Shown here in pieces: positions 1-6,970 of a stretch of 9,110 nucleotides of DNA. The stretch's first letter is position 1. Every line of letters begins with the position of its first letter. The DNA lies in the NCBI GenBank assembly GCA_018679315.1, contig JAHHLF010000332.1, forward strand, positions 1 to 9,110. Direction: 5' to 3'. The stretch is from Bacteroidia bacterium (GTDB lineage Bacteria; Bacteroidota; Bacteroidia; Flavobacteriales; Flavobacteriaceae). The translations under genes were made by a program, and so were the position numbers. The notes below the pieces were generated by a model, which did not search any database, was not told the DNA's origin, and saw nothing but the letters and a program-made list of their open reading frames with translations.

Positions 1-630
1 GTAAAAAGAGGCTCGAAACTATACCGCAATAGTATTGATGGCCTGGCCAAGCAGAACCTTGACCAGCTTAAGAAAAATAAAGGCAATGTTTACAAATTGT
101 CAACCGAAGTAGAAGATTTGCGTGACCACTTGTTTTATTTTATTAAGAACCTGGAAGACAGTTCTACTGAGGCCAGTAATTTTTACATGAACATACTCGG
201 ATATCTGACAGACTTCACACAATCTATTGAATATATAACAAAGATCAGTCACAAACATGTCAATAACAATCATAAGAAACTTAAGTATAACCAGGTGAAA
301 GATCTTACAGAGATCAATTCGGATCTGGAAAAACTATTGAGCAGTACTAAGCAGGCTTATGATAATCGTTCTTTTGAGGAGATCGGACTTATTTTGGATA
401 AGAAACAAGAATTGTACGACAGGGTTTCGGAGAAGATCGCTGTCCAAATTGCCAGGACGCGGGAAGAAGATTCCAGTCCAAAAAATACAACCTTGTATTT
501 CTCAATCCTTTTAGAGACTAAGGATCTCATCACGGCAACGAACAATTTATTACAGGAATATTACGACAAGGCCGATCTATATAATGACCCGGCTATTGTT
601 CCGGTAGAATCAGCTGAAGTTGAAGAATAA
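1..630 (+). CDS. PiT-family inorganic phosphate transporter, C-terminal part (partial)
   Basis: The frame is open from the first base, so the gene begins before the window; 209 residues and a TAA stop are visible. The TTG at position 97 is an internal Leu codon, not a start. No membrane helix is present. The visible part is a charged, mostly helical cytoplasmic region, with recognisable stretches such as YRNSIDGLAKQNLDQLKKNK, FYFIKNLEDSS and SSPKNTTLYFSILLETKDL. From memory of the family, this resembles the long C-terminal extension of flavobacterial PHO4/PiT transporters, which import phosphate with a cation across the inner membrane. The helical make-up is PhoU/DUF47-like, suggesting a fused regulatory domain, but that is inference. 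The gene ends at a strong terminator and is convergent with a second, unrelated phosphate transporter. The alternative is the PhoU-like tail of another transporter type, because the membrane part cannot be seen. Confidence 0.75.
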   Translation, partial: VKRGSKLYRNSIDGLAKQNLDQLKKNKGNVYKLSTEVEDLRDHLFYFIKNLEDSSTEASNFYMNILGYLTDFTQSIEYITKISHKHVNNNHKKLKYNQVKDLTEINSDLEKLLSSTKQAYDNRSFEEIGLILDKKQELYDRVSEKIAVQIARTREEDSSPKNTTLYFSILLETKDLITATNNLLQEYYDKADLYNDPAIVPVESAEVEE

Positions 631-632
631 CG

Positions 633-660
633 AAAGGCCGCTAAGCGGCCTTTTTCTTTT
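633..660 (+). terminator. Intrinsic terminator of the PiT-type gene
   Basis: A perfect 9-bp stem (AAAGGCCGC at 633-641, GCGGCCTTT at 645-653) closes a TAA loop and runs into a long T-rich tract continuing past 660. It starts two bases after the PiT stop codon, which is a textbook rho-independent layout for the + strand. The other arm and the T tract lie inside the 3' end of the convergent cotransporter gene. On the minus strand the hairpin is followed by only short T runs, so termination there would be weaker. Confidence 0.9.
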
Positions 661-2419
661 TCTCTTTTTTCTTCTTAATCCCGCTTTCAACCAAGGGGTC
701 TCTATATCCATACAGGAGTTCTGCAACGTCGATCATATTTTTGATCAGACTATTTACATTGTCATGATCATTGACTAAAGAGGATGCCATGTCTGTGGTG
801 ATCTTGTCATCCTTGATCAACTCATTGATCTCCTTATTCCCTCGTTGAATATTTTTTTTCGCTTCTTCTCTCAATTCCGTTAATTTAAGACGATAGAATT
901 CCTGATCCTTTTCGGTTCTAAATAAGTAAATGACCCGTAGCACTTTTACAACCTTCTTCCTGAACCCGTCGTACATCTTTTTTACTTCCTTGTTTTCCGA
1001 ATACAGAAATTTGTTCACATTAAATCCTAAAGCTTGAACATCCCGAATAATTTCAACCATCTTTCTATTGGCTAATTTAATCTCCATAATACGATTGTTC
1101 TGAGCGTCTTTCATCTTGAGCGTGCTTTGCGCCCGCGTCGCAAACCGTATGATCTCCCCGTAAATACTTTTCACTTTAGTCAAATACAATTCCCGAACAT
1201 CTGCTTTCAGGTCCGTCCTAGATCGCTTTACTACTTTCTTAGCTTTAAGGTCCGATCTTATATCTTCCCGATGAATATTCAAGCCATGAGCAACGATCTC
1301 AAAGATGGTATTCTTATACAAATACTTGCTTTCATCAACTAATGTGGCAATGGCTGTTTCAGGATACTTAAGCATTTTATCATTAAGAAATTTAGGCTCC
1401 TCAATGGCCTTTTCAGGAATAACTATGGCAGGCACCATGCGTTCGACAATCTTTGCCATGGGCTTGACAAACCAAACCAGAAAGAAAGTATTCAAAATAT
1501 TAAACACGGTGTGAAAAAACGAGATCGCAACAGGAATGGCTGCCGCAGTGATATAAGGGTTCTCAGAGCCTGTTTTTTGGGATATCCAACTGATCATGTC
1601 CAGGAACGGATAAAAAACGATAAGCATCCAGACTACTCCGGCTATATTGAAAATTAAATGAGCCCTGGCTGTTTGTTTTGCCTGATAATTGGCCACCAGA
1701 GCTGCAATATTGGCCGTAATTGTCGTCCCGATATTCTCTCCCAATACCATAGCAGCTGCTAATTCAAATGGGATCCAGCCCTCAGCTGTCATAATGATCG
1801 TCAACGCCATTGTCGCACTCGAGGATTGTATGACTACAGTAAGAAAAGTACCAATCAATAAAAATAAGAGTACTGACCAAAAACCACCTTCTGTATACTG
1901 GTTAAGAAAAGCCAGGATCTCCGGATTCGCATTGATATCTGGCATGGCTTCTTTTAAAAACTGAAGCCCAATAAATAACAATGCGAATCCAATAATAAAG
2001 CCTCCCCAATGCTTTGCTTTTTCTTTTTTAGAAAACGTAAAAAGAAAGCCAAAGCCCACTAATGGTAAGGCGATGGCGCTCATACTCACTTTAAAGCCCA
2101 GGATCGTTATTAGCCATGCCGTGATCGTTGTCCCAATATTGGCCCCCATGATCACGGAGATCGCCTCTGTTAAGGTTAGCAGGGAAGCATTAGAAAAGCT
2201 TACGACCATTAAGGTGGTAGCAGAGGAGGATTGTATAACGGAAGTGATCAGAAAACCCGTGACGATCCCAAGGAATCGATTAGAGGTCATTCGGGCCAAT
2301 ATACTGCGCATTTGATCTCCTGCCAGTTGCAATAATGCGTCGCTCATCACTTTCATGCCAAACAGGAAGAGCCCCAACGAGCCAATAAGCTCCAGAATGT
2401 CCGTTATTCCATATTCCAT
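641..2419 (-). CDS. Na+/phosphate cotransporter family protein (NptA type, PhoU-like C-terminus)
   Basis: This inner-membrane protein of 592 residues is predicted to take up phosphate with sodium. The N-terminal half carries the two inverted Na_Pi_cotrans repeats that define the family: QSSSATT at 63-69 with GANIGTTIT at 92-100, and QSSSATM at 198-204 with GENIGTTIT at 227-235. About eight hydrophobic segments end near residue 320 (FFLVWFVKP). The remainder, about 350-575, is a charged helical cytoplasmic domain of the PhoU type, ending in a very lysine-rich tail (KKKKEKKKKAA). The ATG is preceded directly by an in-frame TAA, so the start is fixed. Length and architecture are normal for bacterial NptA-like proteins. 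It lies 91 bases downstream of nadD on the same strand and may be read from that operon or from its own promoter; none was clear. Its last codons form part of the opposing gene's terminator. Some family members transport other anions, so phosphate is the family-based assignment. Confidence 0.93.
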   Translation of the reverse strand: MEYGITDILELIGSLGLFLFGMKVMSDALLQLAGDQMRSILARMTSNRFLGIVTGFLITSVIQSSSATTLMVVSFSNASLLTLTEAISVIMGANIGTTITAWLITILGFKVSMSAIALPLVGFGFLFTFSKKEKAKHWGGFIIGFALLFIGLQFLKEAMPDINANPEILAFLNQYTEGGFWSVLLFLLIGTFLTVVIQSSSATMALTIIMTAEGWIPFELAAAMVLGENIGTTITANIAALVANYQAKQTARAHLIFNIAGVVWMLIVFYPFLDMISWISQKTGSENPYITAAAIPVAISFFHTVFNILNTFFLVWFVKPMAKIVERMVPAIVIPEKAIEEPKFLNDKMLKYPETAIATLVDESKYLYKNTIFEIVAHGLNIHREDIRSDLKAKKVVKRSRTDLKADVRELYLTKVKSIYGEIIRFATRAQSTLKMKDAQNNRIMEIKLANRKMVEIIRDVQALGFNVNKFLYSENKEVKKMYDGFRKKVVKVLRVIYLFRTEKDQEFYRLKLTELREEAKKNIQRGNKEINELIKDDKITTDMASSLVNDHDNVNSLIKNMIDVAELLYGYRDPLVESGIKKKKEKKKKAA

Positions 2420-2510
2420 TTATACAACAGAATTATTGCTAAAAAACCAAGGTAATGATTTTGAAGAAATCCTTATTTCTCCGTAGCTCAGATATGCTCT
2501 AATTAAAAGA

Positions 2511-3098
2511 TCAGGAGCCTTTATAAAAATTCATTTCATCCATATAGGCCCAGACCGCCTCGGGAAGCATGGCACGAATATCTTTCCCTTCTTTTCTGGC
2601 CTTTCGTATAAAAGTAGAGGAAATTTCCATTACTGGTGCTTCCGTCATATGTACTTTAGGGTGATCTGAAAAAGGTGTGTCTGAATGCTCAGTAATCCTG
2701 GGGTAAATATATATAGAGTAATTCTCAAGGATAGCCTCGTAATTCTTCCATTTGTGGAAATGCCGAAGATTATCCGACCCCATGATCAAGGAAAAGTCAT
2801 GGTCTGCTCCATGCTTTTCTTCCAGGTGCACCAAGGTATTAATGGTATAGTTGGGTTGAGGTAGTTTAAACTCAATTGTGCTGACTTTCAAATTAGGATA
2901 CTCCTTGATCGCCTCGTAGATCATTTGATACCTGTGGTTATTATCGAGCAGGGTTTTCTTCATTTTAAACGGACTCCGAGGCGTCAGTACAAACCATACC
3001 TCGTCCATTTCTGTGAATTCTGCCAGATACTGTGCGATCACAAGATGTCCCAGATGAATGGGGTTAAAGGTTCCGAAAAACAAGCCCACTTTTTTCAC
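2511..3098 (-). CDS. nadD: Nicotinate-nucleotide adenylyltransferase
   Basis: NadD transfers AMP from ATP to nicotinate mononucleotide, making deamido-NAD in the cytoplasmic NAD biosynthesis pathway. The 195 residues show the nucleotidyltransferase signature GTFNPIHLGH at 9-18 (His15 and His18), the PNYTINTL segment at 82-89, GSDN at 107-110 and the ISSTFIR motif at 159-165. All are expected in NadD and the length is typical. The start is GTG: the in-frame codons just upstream are a TAA and one Leu codon, and the glycine-rich nucleotide-binding strand begins four residues in, so no ATG start is available. The gene follows gmk after 18 bases and is probably cotranscribed with it and yicC. No Shine-Dalgarno sequence is seen, as is common in Bacteroidota. 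Confidence 0.96.
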   Translation of the reverse strand: MKKVGLFFGTFNPIHLGHLVIAQYLAEFTEMDEVWFVLTPRSPFKMKKTLLDNNHRYQMIYEAIKEYPNLKVSTIEFKLPQPNYTINTLVHLEEKHGADHDFSLIMGSDNLRHFHKWKNYEAILENYSIYIYPRITEHSDTPFSDHPKVHMTEAPVMEISSTFIRKARKEGKDIRAMLPEAVWAYMDEMNFYKGS

Positions 3099-3116
3099 TA
3101 GTTAAAAACTTTATTC

Positions 3117-3713
3117 TTACTTGTCATCAAATTCAGGAGGAGGTGCTCCGACGTATTCGGCCACCATCCGATGCGCCTCGTGCAACGCCTCAGTTAAATC
3201 ATAATTCTTGATCACCGCATCAAAAAGAGGTTCGGTTGCCAATTCCACAGAAGCTTTAGCAATACGCATATTGATCTTGTCATCACTCTCCGTACTTCTT
3301 TTTTTCAACCGGATCTTGAGTTCATCTATGCTAGGAGGCTTTACGAATACGGCGAGGGTCTGCTCCGGAAACTTTCGCTTAATACGCAATCCTCCCGCCA
3401 CATCAATATCAAAGATCACATTTTTACCTTCCGCCCAGAGTCGCTCTACTTCGCTTTTCAGGGTTCCGTAAAAGTTATCCCGGTATACTTCTTCCCACTC
3501 GAGAAATTCCTCCTTTTTGATCTGCTCAATAAACTCTTCGGCACTCATGTAGTAATAATTCACCCCCTCCACTTCATCTCCTCTTTGGGGCCTTGATGTA
3601 GCTGAAACGGAAAAAGCCAGATTGAGTTCCGGTTGTTGCAACAGGTATTGTACGATGGTTGTTTTACCGCTGCCTGAAGGCGCAGAAAAAATGAGCAGCT
3701 TTCCCCCTTCCAT
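3117..3713 (-). CDS. gmk: Guanylate kinase
   Basis: Gmk phosphorylates GMP to GDP with ATP, an essential step in guanine nucleotide supply. Its 198 residues match the family length. The P-loop SAPSGSGKT lies at 10-18. The GMP-binding region spans 35-55 (SVSATSRP and EGVNYYY) and is followed by FLEWEEVYRDNFYGT at 70-84. The Walker-B-like strand FDIDVAGG is at 101-108, and the arginine-containing lid RLKKRSTESDDKINMRIAKA is at 135-154. The ATG shares its A with the yicC TGA stop (TGATG), a one-base overlap that suggests translational coupling. nadD follows after 18 bases. The C-terminus (about 187-198) is a Pro/Asp-rich tail with no recognised function. Nothing is broken or missing. Confidence 0.97.
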   Translation of the reverse strand: MEGGKLLIFSAPSGSGKTTIVQYLLQQPELNLAFSVSATSRPQRGDEVEGVNYYYMSAEEFIEQIKKEEFLEWEEVYRDNFYGTLKSEVERLWAEGKNVIFDIDVAGGLRIKRKFPEQTLAVFVKPPSIDELKIRLKKRSTESDDKINMRIAKASVELATEPLFDAVIKNYDLTEALHEAHRMVAEYVGAPPPEFDDK

Positions 3714-4570
3714 CAGAGTACATTAAGCATTTGTTCCTTGACTTTCTCCAACTCATCCTTCATTTGCACTACTACTTGTTGTAAAGGGGCGTAGTTGGCC
3801 TTAGATCCTATGGTATTGATCTCTCTACCCAGTTCCTGGGTAATAAATCCAAGTTTTTTTCCATTGGAATCCGGAGTTTGCAGTGTTTCCAGAAAATAAG
3901 ACATATGGTTTTTCAGTCTGACCTTTTCTTCGGTGATATCGTATTTTTCAAGATAGTAGATCAGTTCTTGTTCAAAACGATTTTCATCTACTTCGGTTTT
4001 CAATTCCTGAAGGGCCTTGGTCAAACGCTCGCGGATGGTTTCCTTTCGTTCGGGATCTAAACGCTCTACTTCTTCCATCAATTCCCCCAGGATGGCTAGT
4101 CGTTTTTCAAAATCAGCTTTTAATACGTCTCCTTCACTGCGGCGGAAATTCTGTATCTCAACGAGGGCGGTATCCAGAGTGTTACATATAGATTTATATT
4201 CTTCTTCATCGACCTCGTTCCTATGGGTCCGCAAAGCATCAGGCAAACGCAAGGCCATTTCCATCAACTTAAGATCATTTCCGTCCGCAATCTCTTTCAG
4301 TTGATTCATATACTGCTGTACAACTCCTACATTAATATCTGCAGAAGCCTCCTGGCCAGTGTATTCCACATATAAACCAAAATCTACTTTCCCCCTCAGC
4401 AATTTTTTGGCGATCGTTTTTCTGAGCTCCAATTCCTTTTCCCTGTAGGCCACCGGCATACGGGCATTGATATCTAATGTCTTGCTATTGAGGGATTTTA
4501 ACTCAATGGTGATCTTTTTAGTGGGAAGTTGAATGCTGTGTTTCCCAAATCCGGTCATGGATTGGATCAT
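3713..4570 (-). CDS. YicC family endoribonuclease
   Basis: This is a 285-residue protein with both family hallmarks: the N-terminal MIQSMTGFGK followed by an ELKSLNSKTLDINARMP strand (about 24-40), and the C-terminal REINTIGSKANYAPLQQVVVQMKDELEKVKEQMLNVL region (about 249-285, DUF1732 type). The middle is charged and helical. YicC proteins are widely conserved; the E. coli member has been reported as an endoribonuclease acting on small RNA, but the role in Bacteroidota is not established. The gene is first in an apparent yicC-gmk-nadD operon, and its TGA overlaps the gmk start by one base. The yicC-gmk pairing is common across bacteria. A Bacteroidota-like promoter box lies 20 bases upstream of the ATG. 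Confidence 0.94.
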   Translation of the reverse strand: MIQSMTGFGKHSIQLPTKKITIELKSLNSKTLDINARMPVAYREKELELRKTIAKKLLRGKVDFGLYVEYTGQEASADINVGVVQQYMNQLKEIADGNDLKLMEMALRLPDALRTHRNEVDEEEYKSICNTLDTALVEIQNFRRSEGDVLKADFEKRLAILGELMEEVERLDPERKETIRERLTKALQELKTEVDENRFEQELIYYLEKYDITEEKVRLKNHMSYFLETLQTPDSNGKKLGFITQELGREINTIGSKANYAPLQQVVVQMKDELEKVKEQMLNVL

Positions 4571-4590
4571 AAGTGCTGATTATATTGGCG

Positions 4591-4598
4591 CAAAGGTA
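4591..4598 (-). promoter_or_regulatory. Candidate -7 promoter box for the yicC-gmk-nadD operon
   Basis: Read on the minus strand this is TACCTTTG followed by CG, an exact match to the Bacteroidota sigma-A -7 consensus TAnnTTTG. It lies 20 bases before the yicC ATG, leaving room for a short 5' leader. It sits in the 35-base gap between yicC and the SdpI-like gene. No TTTG -33 element is seen at the usual 19-21 base spacing, so the call rests on one box and its position. Confidence 0.55.
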
Positions 4599-4605
4599 AC
4601 CAAAA

Positions 4606-4965
4606 TTAGAGTTTTGATCTGGGGTTCCCATTTTTGTCGAAATGCGAATTCAGGTCCTTTTCACATAAGATCAGGCCTAAGATCAGGCCTGCCACTAACA
4701 TCGCTGAAGAAATCGCAATAGCATAGGCATTCGGATAGATAAAATAAACGACCGCACTCATTGCAATACAGAGCAAACCCGTCCAAATGATCATTCGGGC
4801 CCCTATTTTATTGGCATAATCCCAAACGGTTTGATTGGCCATAGTCCGTTTGGTCCTATAGCCATACATAGGGTTTATCTTCTTAGGTGGATATTGGGCA
4901 TAGATCACGCCTATGAGCGTCAATAATACCCCTTGTCCTGTTGTGAGCCAGAATACTATTTCCAT
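4606..4965 (-). CDS. SdpI-like small membrane protein
   Basis: The gene encodes 119 residues with three hydrophobic segments: about 5-24, 57-75 and 79-100. Between the first and second is PPKKINPMYGYRTKRTMANQTVWDYAN (about 26-52), which fits the SdpI-family pattern of a YGYRT motif followed by a conserved Trp. SdpI of Bacillus is an immunity protein and signal receptor for the SdpC toxin. Most homologues, including short ones like this, have no known role, and no toxin gene is visible nearby. The gene lies 23 bases after the DUF1080 lipoprotein gene and 35 bases before yicC, all on the same strand, so it may be the last gene of the sugar unit. An exact 12-base tandem duplication lies in the third membrane segment. 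Confidence 0.8.
   Translation of the reverse strand: MEIVFWLTTGQGVLLTLIGVIYAQYPPKKINPMYGYRTKRTMANQTVWDYANKIGARMIIWTGLLCIAMSAVVYFIYPNAYAIAISSAMLVAGLILGLILCEKDLNSHFDKNGNPRSKL
4666..4689. repeat. 12-bp perfect tandem duplication inside the SdpI-like gene
   Basis: TAAGATCAGGCC occurs twice in direct succession at 4666-4677 and 4678-4689. The unit is in frame and encodes GLIL twice in the third transmembrane segment of the SdpI-like protein (AGLILGLIL). Identity at every base, including third positions, suggests a recent duplication, although hydrophobic helices often contain such words. Confidence 0.85.
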
Positions 4966-4988
4966 AGAAGTTGAGGGAGAATCTTACA

Positions 4989-5747
4989 CTATAGGTTTTT
5001 AACCTTGATATTTCTATAGGCTACAATGTCTCCGTGATCCTGCAAGCCGATCTTACCTGTTTGAGTTTTTGCAAATCCCGGCCAATCCGCAAATTTGGAT
5101 TTGGCTATCATGCCTTCCCAAGCTTCACCTGAAGGTTCAAATTCCACGATCAGGACATCGTTCAAAACGACAGAGCCTTTGTTAGTATTATAATCAACGG
5201 TCAATACACAGCTATTCCATTCCCCTGCTGGTTTAGTAACATCTTCACTGGGAGCTACCATGTCATATAAAGAGCCCGCCGTATGTGTACCGCCACCGGC
5301 GCTGGCATCCGGATGCCCGGCATTGTCCAATACCTGGATCTCTGGACCCGTCTGATATGCTTCTGAAAATTGTTCATCTTCGACAACAGCCCAAAAGATA
5401 CCGCTGTTTCCCGCTTCTGATACTTTCCACTCCAGGGCAAGAACAAAACTGTTGAATTCGTCTTTTGTGACAATGTTATAGCTCTCACCTTCGGGCCGGT
5501 TCTCCGGTGGGTAGAATACCATAGCTCCATCTTCTATTTTCCAGGTATCCGATACGCCATCTTGTAAGTATCCTTTCCAGGAATCGAAATTTGTACCATC
5601 AAAAAGCACCGTCCATTCGTCCATTGATCCCGTATCCGATGTAGCTTCTGTTTCCTCCATGGCAGTTGAATCTTTAGTTTCTTTTTCTTTTTCCTTGCAC
5701 TGAACAAAAAGTACAAGTAGTAGCAATCCTGCTATTTTTCTAATCAT
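4989..5747 (-). CDS. DUF1080 (3-keto-disaccharide hydrolase domain) lipoprotein
   Basis: The 252 residues begin with a short charged, hydrophobic leader ending at Cys17 (LLLLVLFVQC), so this is probably a lipoprotein, although Gln before the Cys is not the usual Gly/Ala/Ser. A Lys/Glu/Thr/Ser-rich linker runs to about 43. The rest is a single DUF1080 beta-sandwich: WTVLFDGTNFDSWKGY (45-60), GNSGIFW (113-119), EIQVLDN (136-142), GSLYDM (158-163) and IGLQDHGD (233-240) before YRNIKVKNL. Relatives of this fold in Bacteroidota cleave glycosides whose sugar has been oxidised to the 3-keto form, or handle the resulting keto intermediates. The exact substrate cannot be read from sequence. It would act in the periplasm or at the outer membrane. 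It follows the isomerase gene after 8 bases, evidently in one operon. Confidence 0.88.
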   Translation of the reverse strand: MIRKIAGLLLLVLFVQCKEKEKETKDSTAMEETEATSDTGSMDEWTVLFDGTNFDSWKGYLQDGVSDTWKIEDGAMVFYPPENRPEGESYNIVTKDEFNSFVLALEWKVSEAGNSGIFWAVVEDEQFSEAYQTGPEIQVLDNAGHPDASAGGGTHTAGSLYDMVAPSEDVTKPAGEWNSCVLTVDYNTNKGSVVLNDVLIVEFEPSGEAWEGMIAKSKFADWPGFAKTQTGKIGLQDHGDIVAYRNIKVKNL

Positions 5748-5755
5748 TTTTATGG

Positions 5756-6808
5756 TTAAAGTCCTAATATTCTTTTTAATTTTTCCTGATCAATATCGCC
5801 TCCGGCAAAATCATCAAAGGTCTTTTCAGTAGCTTCAATAATATGGTCCTTAATGAATTTGGCCCCTTCACGAGCTCCTTGTTCCGGGCTTTTTATACAA
5901 CATTCCCATTCCATTACCGCCCATACGTCACAGCCGTATTCGGTGAGCTTGGAAAAGATCGTTTTAAAGTCGACATGTCCATCCCCCGGGGAGCGGTATC
6001 TTCCTGCCCTATCGCCCCAATCGTTATACCCCCCAAAAGCGCCTTTTTTCCCGGTCGGGTTAAATTCTGAATCCTTTACATGAAACGATTTTATGAACTC
6101 GTGGTAATGATCTATATACGTTATGTAGTCTAGTTGCTGAAGCACAAAATGGCTGGGGTCATAAAGTATATTTACCCGTTTGTGATTGCCGGTTGCTTCT
6201 AAGAAGCGCTCAAATGTATCCCCATCATGCAGATCTTCACCGGGGTGGATCTCATAACATACGTCCACGCCTTCTTTGTCATAGTGATCCAGTATGGGTT
6301 TCCATCTTTTAGCCAATTCTTCAAAGCCCATTTCCAAAAGTCCGGGTGGTCTTTGTGGCCAGGGATGCCATGTGTGCCACAATAAGGCCCCTGAAAAAGT
6401 AGCGTGTGCTTTTAGTCCAAGGCGCCTGCTGGCAGTTGCTGCCTTCTTCACCACATCTACGGCCCATTCAGTCCGGGCCTTAGGATTATTCTTTACGGCA
6501 TCCGGGGCAAAATTGTCGAACATCAGATCATAAGCCGGGTGAACGGCAACTAATTGACCTTGAAGGTGCGTAGATAATTCCGTGATCTCCAGGCCATAAC
6601 TATTGATCTTTCCTTTAAGCTCATCGCAGTAATCCTGACTCTCTGCTGCCTTATCAATATCGATAAGGAAGGATTCCCATGTTGGGATCTGAATGCCTTT
6701 ATATCCTAAGTCTGATGCCCACTTGCACATTCCGTCCAACGAATTGAACGGCGCTTTCTCATCCACAAATTGCGCTAGAAAAACGGCCGGGCCTTTTATA
6801 GTCTTCAT
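5756..6808 (-). CDS. Sugar phosphate isomerase/epimerase family protein (xylose-isomerase-like TIM barrel)
   Basis: The 350 residues form an AP_endonuc_2/xylose-isomerase-like TIM barrel. The expected divalent-metal ligands are visible: Glu186 in CYEIHPGE, Asp217 in LYDPSHF, His243 in SFHVKD and Glu300 in VMEWECC. A GDGHVDF turn at 275-281 is also typical. There is no signal peptide, so it acts in the cytoplasm. Family members isomerise or epimerise sugars and keto-sugars, or hydrate/dehydrate them; next to DUF1080 and a Gfo/Idh oxidoreductase it probably processes a keto-sugar, but its substrate is unknown. The C-terminus carries an extra acidic helical tail (about 325-350). AAGGA lies five bases before the ATG, an SD-like element not seen clearly before the other starts. 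It appears to be the first gene of a unit with the DUF1080 gene, controlled from the 6809-7003 gap. Confidence 0.9.
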   Translation of the reverse strand: MKTIKGPAVFLAQFVDEKAPFNSLDGMCKWASDLGYKGIQIPTWESFLIDIDKAAESQDYCDELKGKINSYGLEITELSTHLQGQLVAVHPAYDLMFDNFAPDAVKNNPKARTEWAVDVVKKAATASRRLGLKAHATFSGALLWHTWHPWPQRPPGLLEMGFEELAKRWKPILDHYDKEGVDVCYEIHPGEDLHDGDTFERFLEATGNHKRVNILYDPSHFVLQQLDYITYIDHYHEFIKSFHVKDSEFNPTGKKGAFGGYNDWGDRAGRYRSPGDGHVDFKTIFSKLTEYGCDVWAVMEWECCIKSPEQGAREGAKFIKDHIIEATEKTFDDFAGGDIDQEKLKRILGL

Positions 6809-6845
6809 AAATATCCTTGTAAGTATTCAATAGGAATCCGTCTTG

Positions 6846-6868
6846 TAGGATTAGGGTAAATAATCCTA
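6846..6868. promoter_or_regulatory. Inverted repeat, candidate operator or leader hairpin of the isomerase-DUF1080 unit
   Basis: TAGGATTA (6846-6853) and TAATCCTA (6861-6868) are perfect 8-bp inverted arms around a 7-base spacer. The near arm lies 38 bases upstream of the isomerase ATG. No T tract follows on the minus strand, so it does not look like a terminator. A dimeric repressor site or a 5'-leader stem would both fit; no regulator gene is in the window to support either. Confidence 0.4.
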
Positions 6869-6954
6869 TATTTAGCTTTCGTATCGGTTGCTGTTGGCTT
6901 CCTGGTATAAGTTATAAATATAAGGAATACCGTAAAAAAGCGTTACTATTAGTG

Positions 6955-6970
6955 CAACTCAATTGAGTTG
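6955..6970. promoter_or_regulatory. 16-bp perfect palindrome, candidate operator upstream of the ASCH gene
   Basis: CAACTCAATTGAGTTG is fully self-complementary with no spacer and lies 33 bases before the ASCH start, where a promoter or operator would be expected. A continuous palindrome of this length suits a dimeric DNA-binding protein better than an RNA hairpin, which would have no loop. No matching regulator is visible. Confidence 0.4.

Noticed and set aside
97..99. TTG as the start of the first + strand gene
   Set aside because: The frame is open to the first base of the window and the upstream residues continue the family-like sequence, so this is an internal codon.
2465..2480. AGAAAT/ATTTCT hairpin between nadD and the Na+/phosphate cotransporter as a terminator
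   Set aside because: The stem is only 6 AT-rich pairs with no proper T tract, within chance expectation for AT-rich DNA.
2420..2510. TACCTTGG (minus strand) as a promoter for the cotransporter
   Set aside because: It has a mismatch in the TTTG part of the -7 box and no -33 element at the right distance, so it is not supported.
4606..4965. SdpI-like gene as part of a toxin-immunity system
   Set aside because: No toxin or SdpR-like regulator gene is present next to it, and most family members lack such a partner.
5843..6083. Open frames on the + strand opposite the isomerase gene
   Set aside because: They are antisense to a well-supported gene, overlap one another in different frames and show no recognisable protein features.
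6904..6931. GGTAT/ATACC inverted repeat in the divergent gap
   Set aside because: Arms of 5 bp around an 18-base spacer are expected by chance in this AT-rich sequence.
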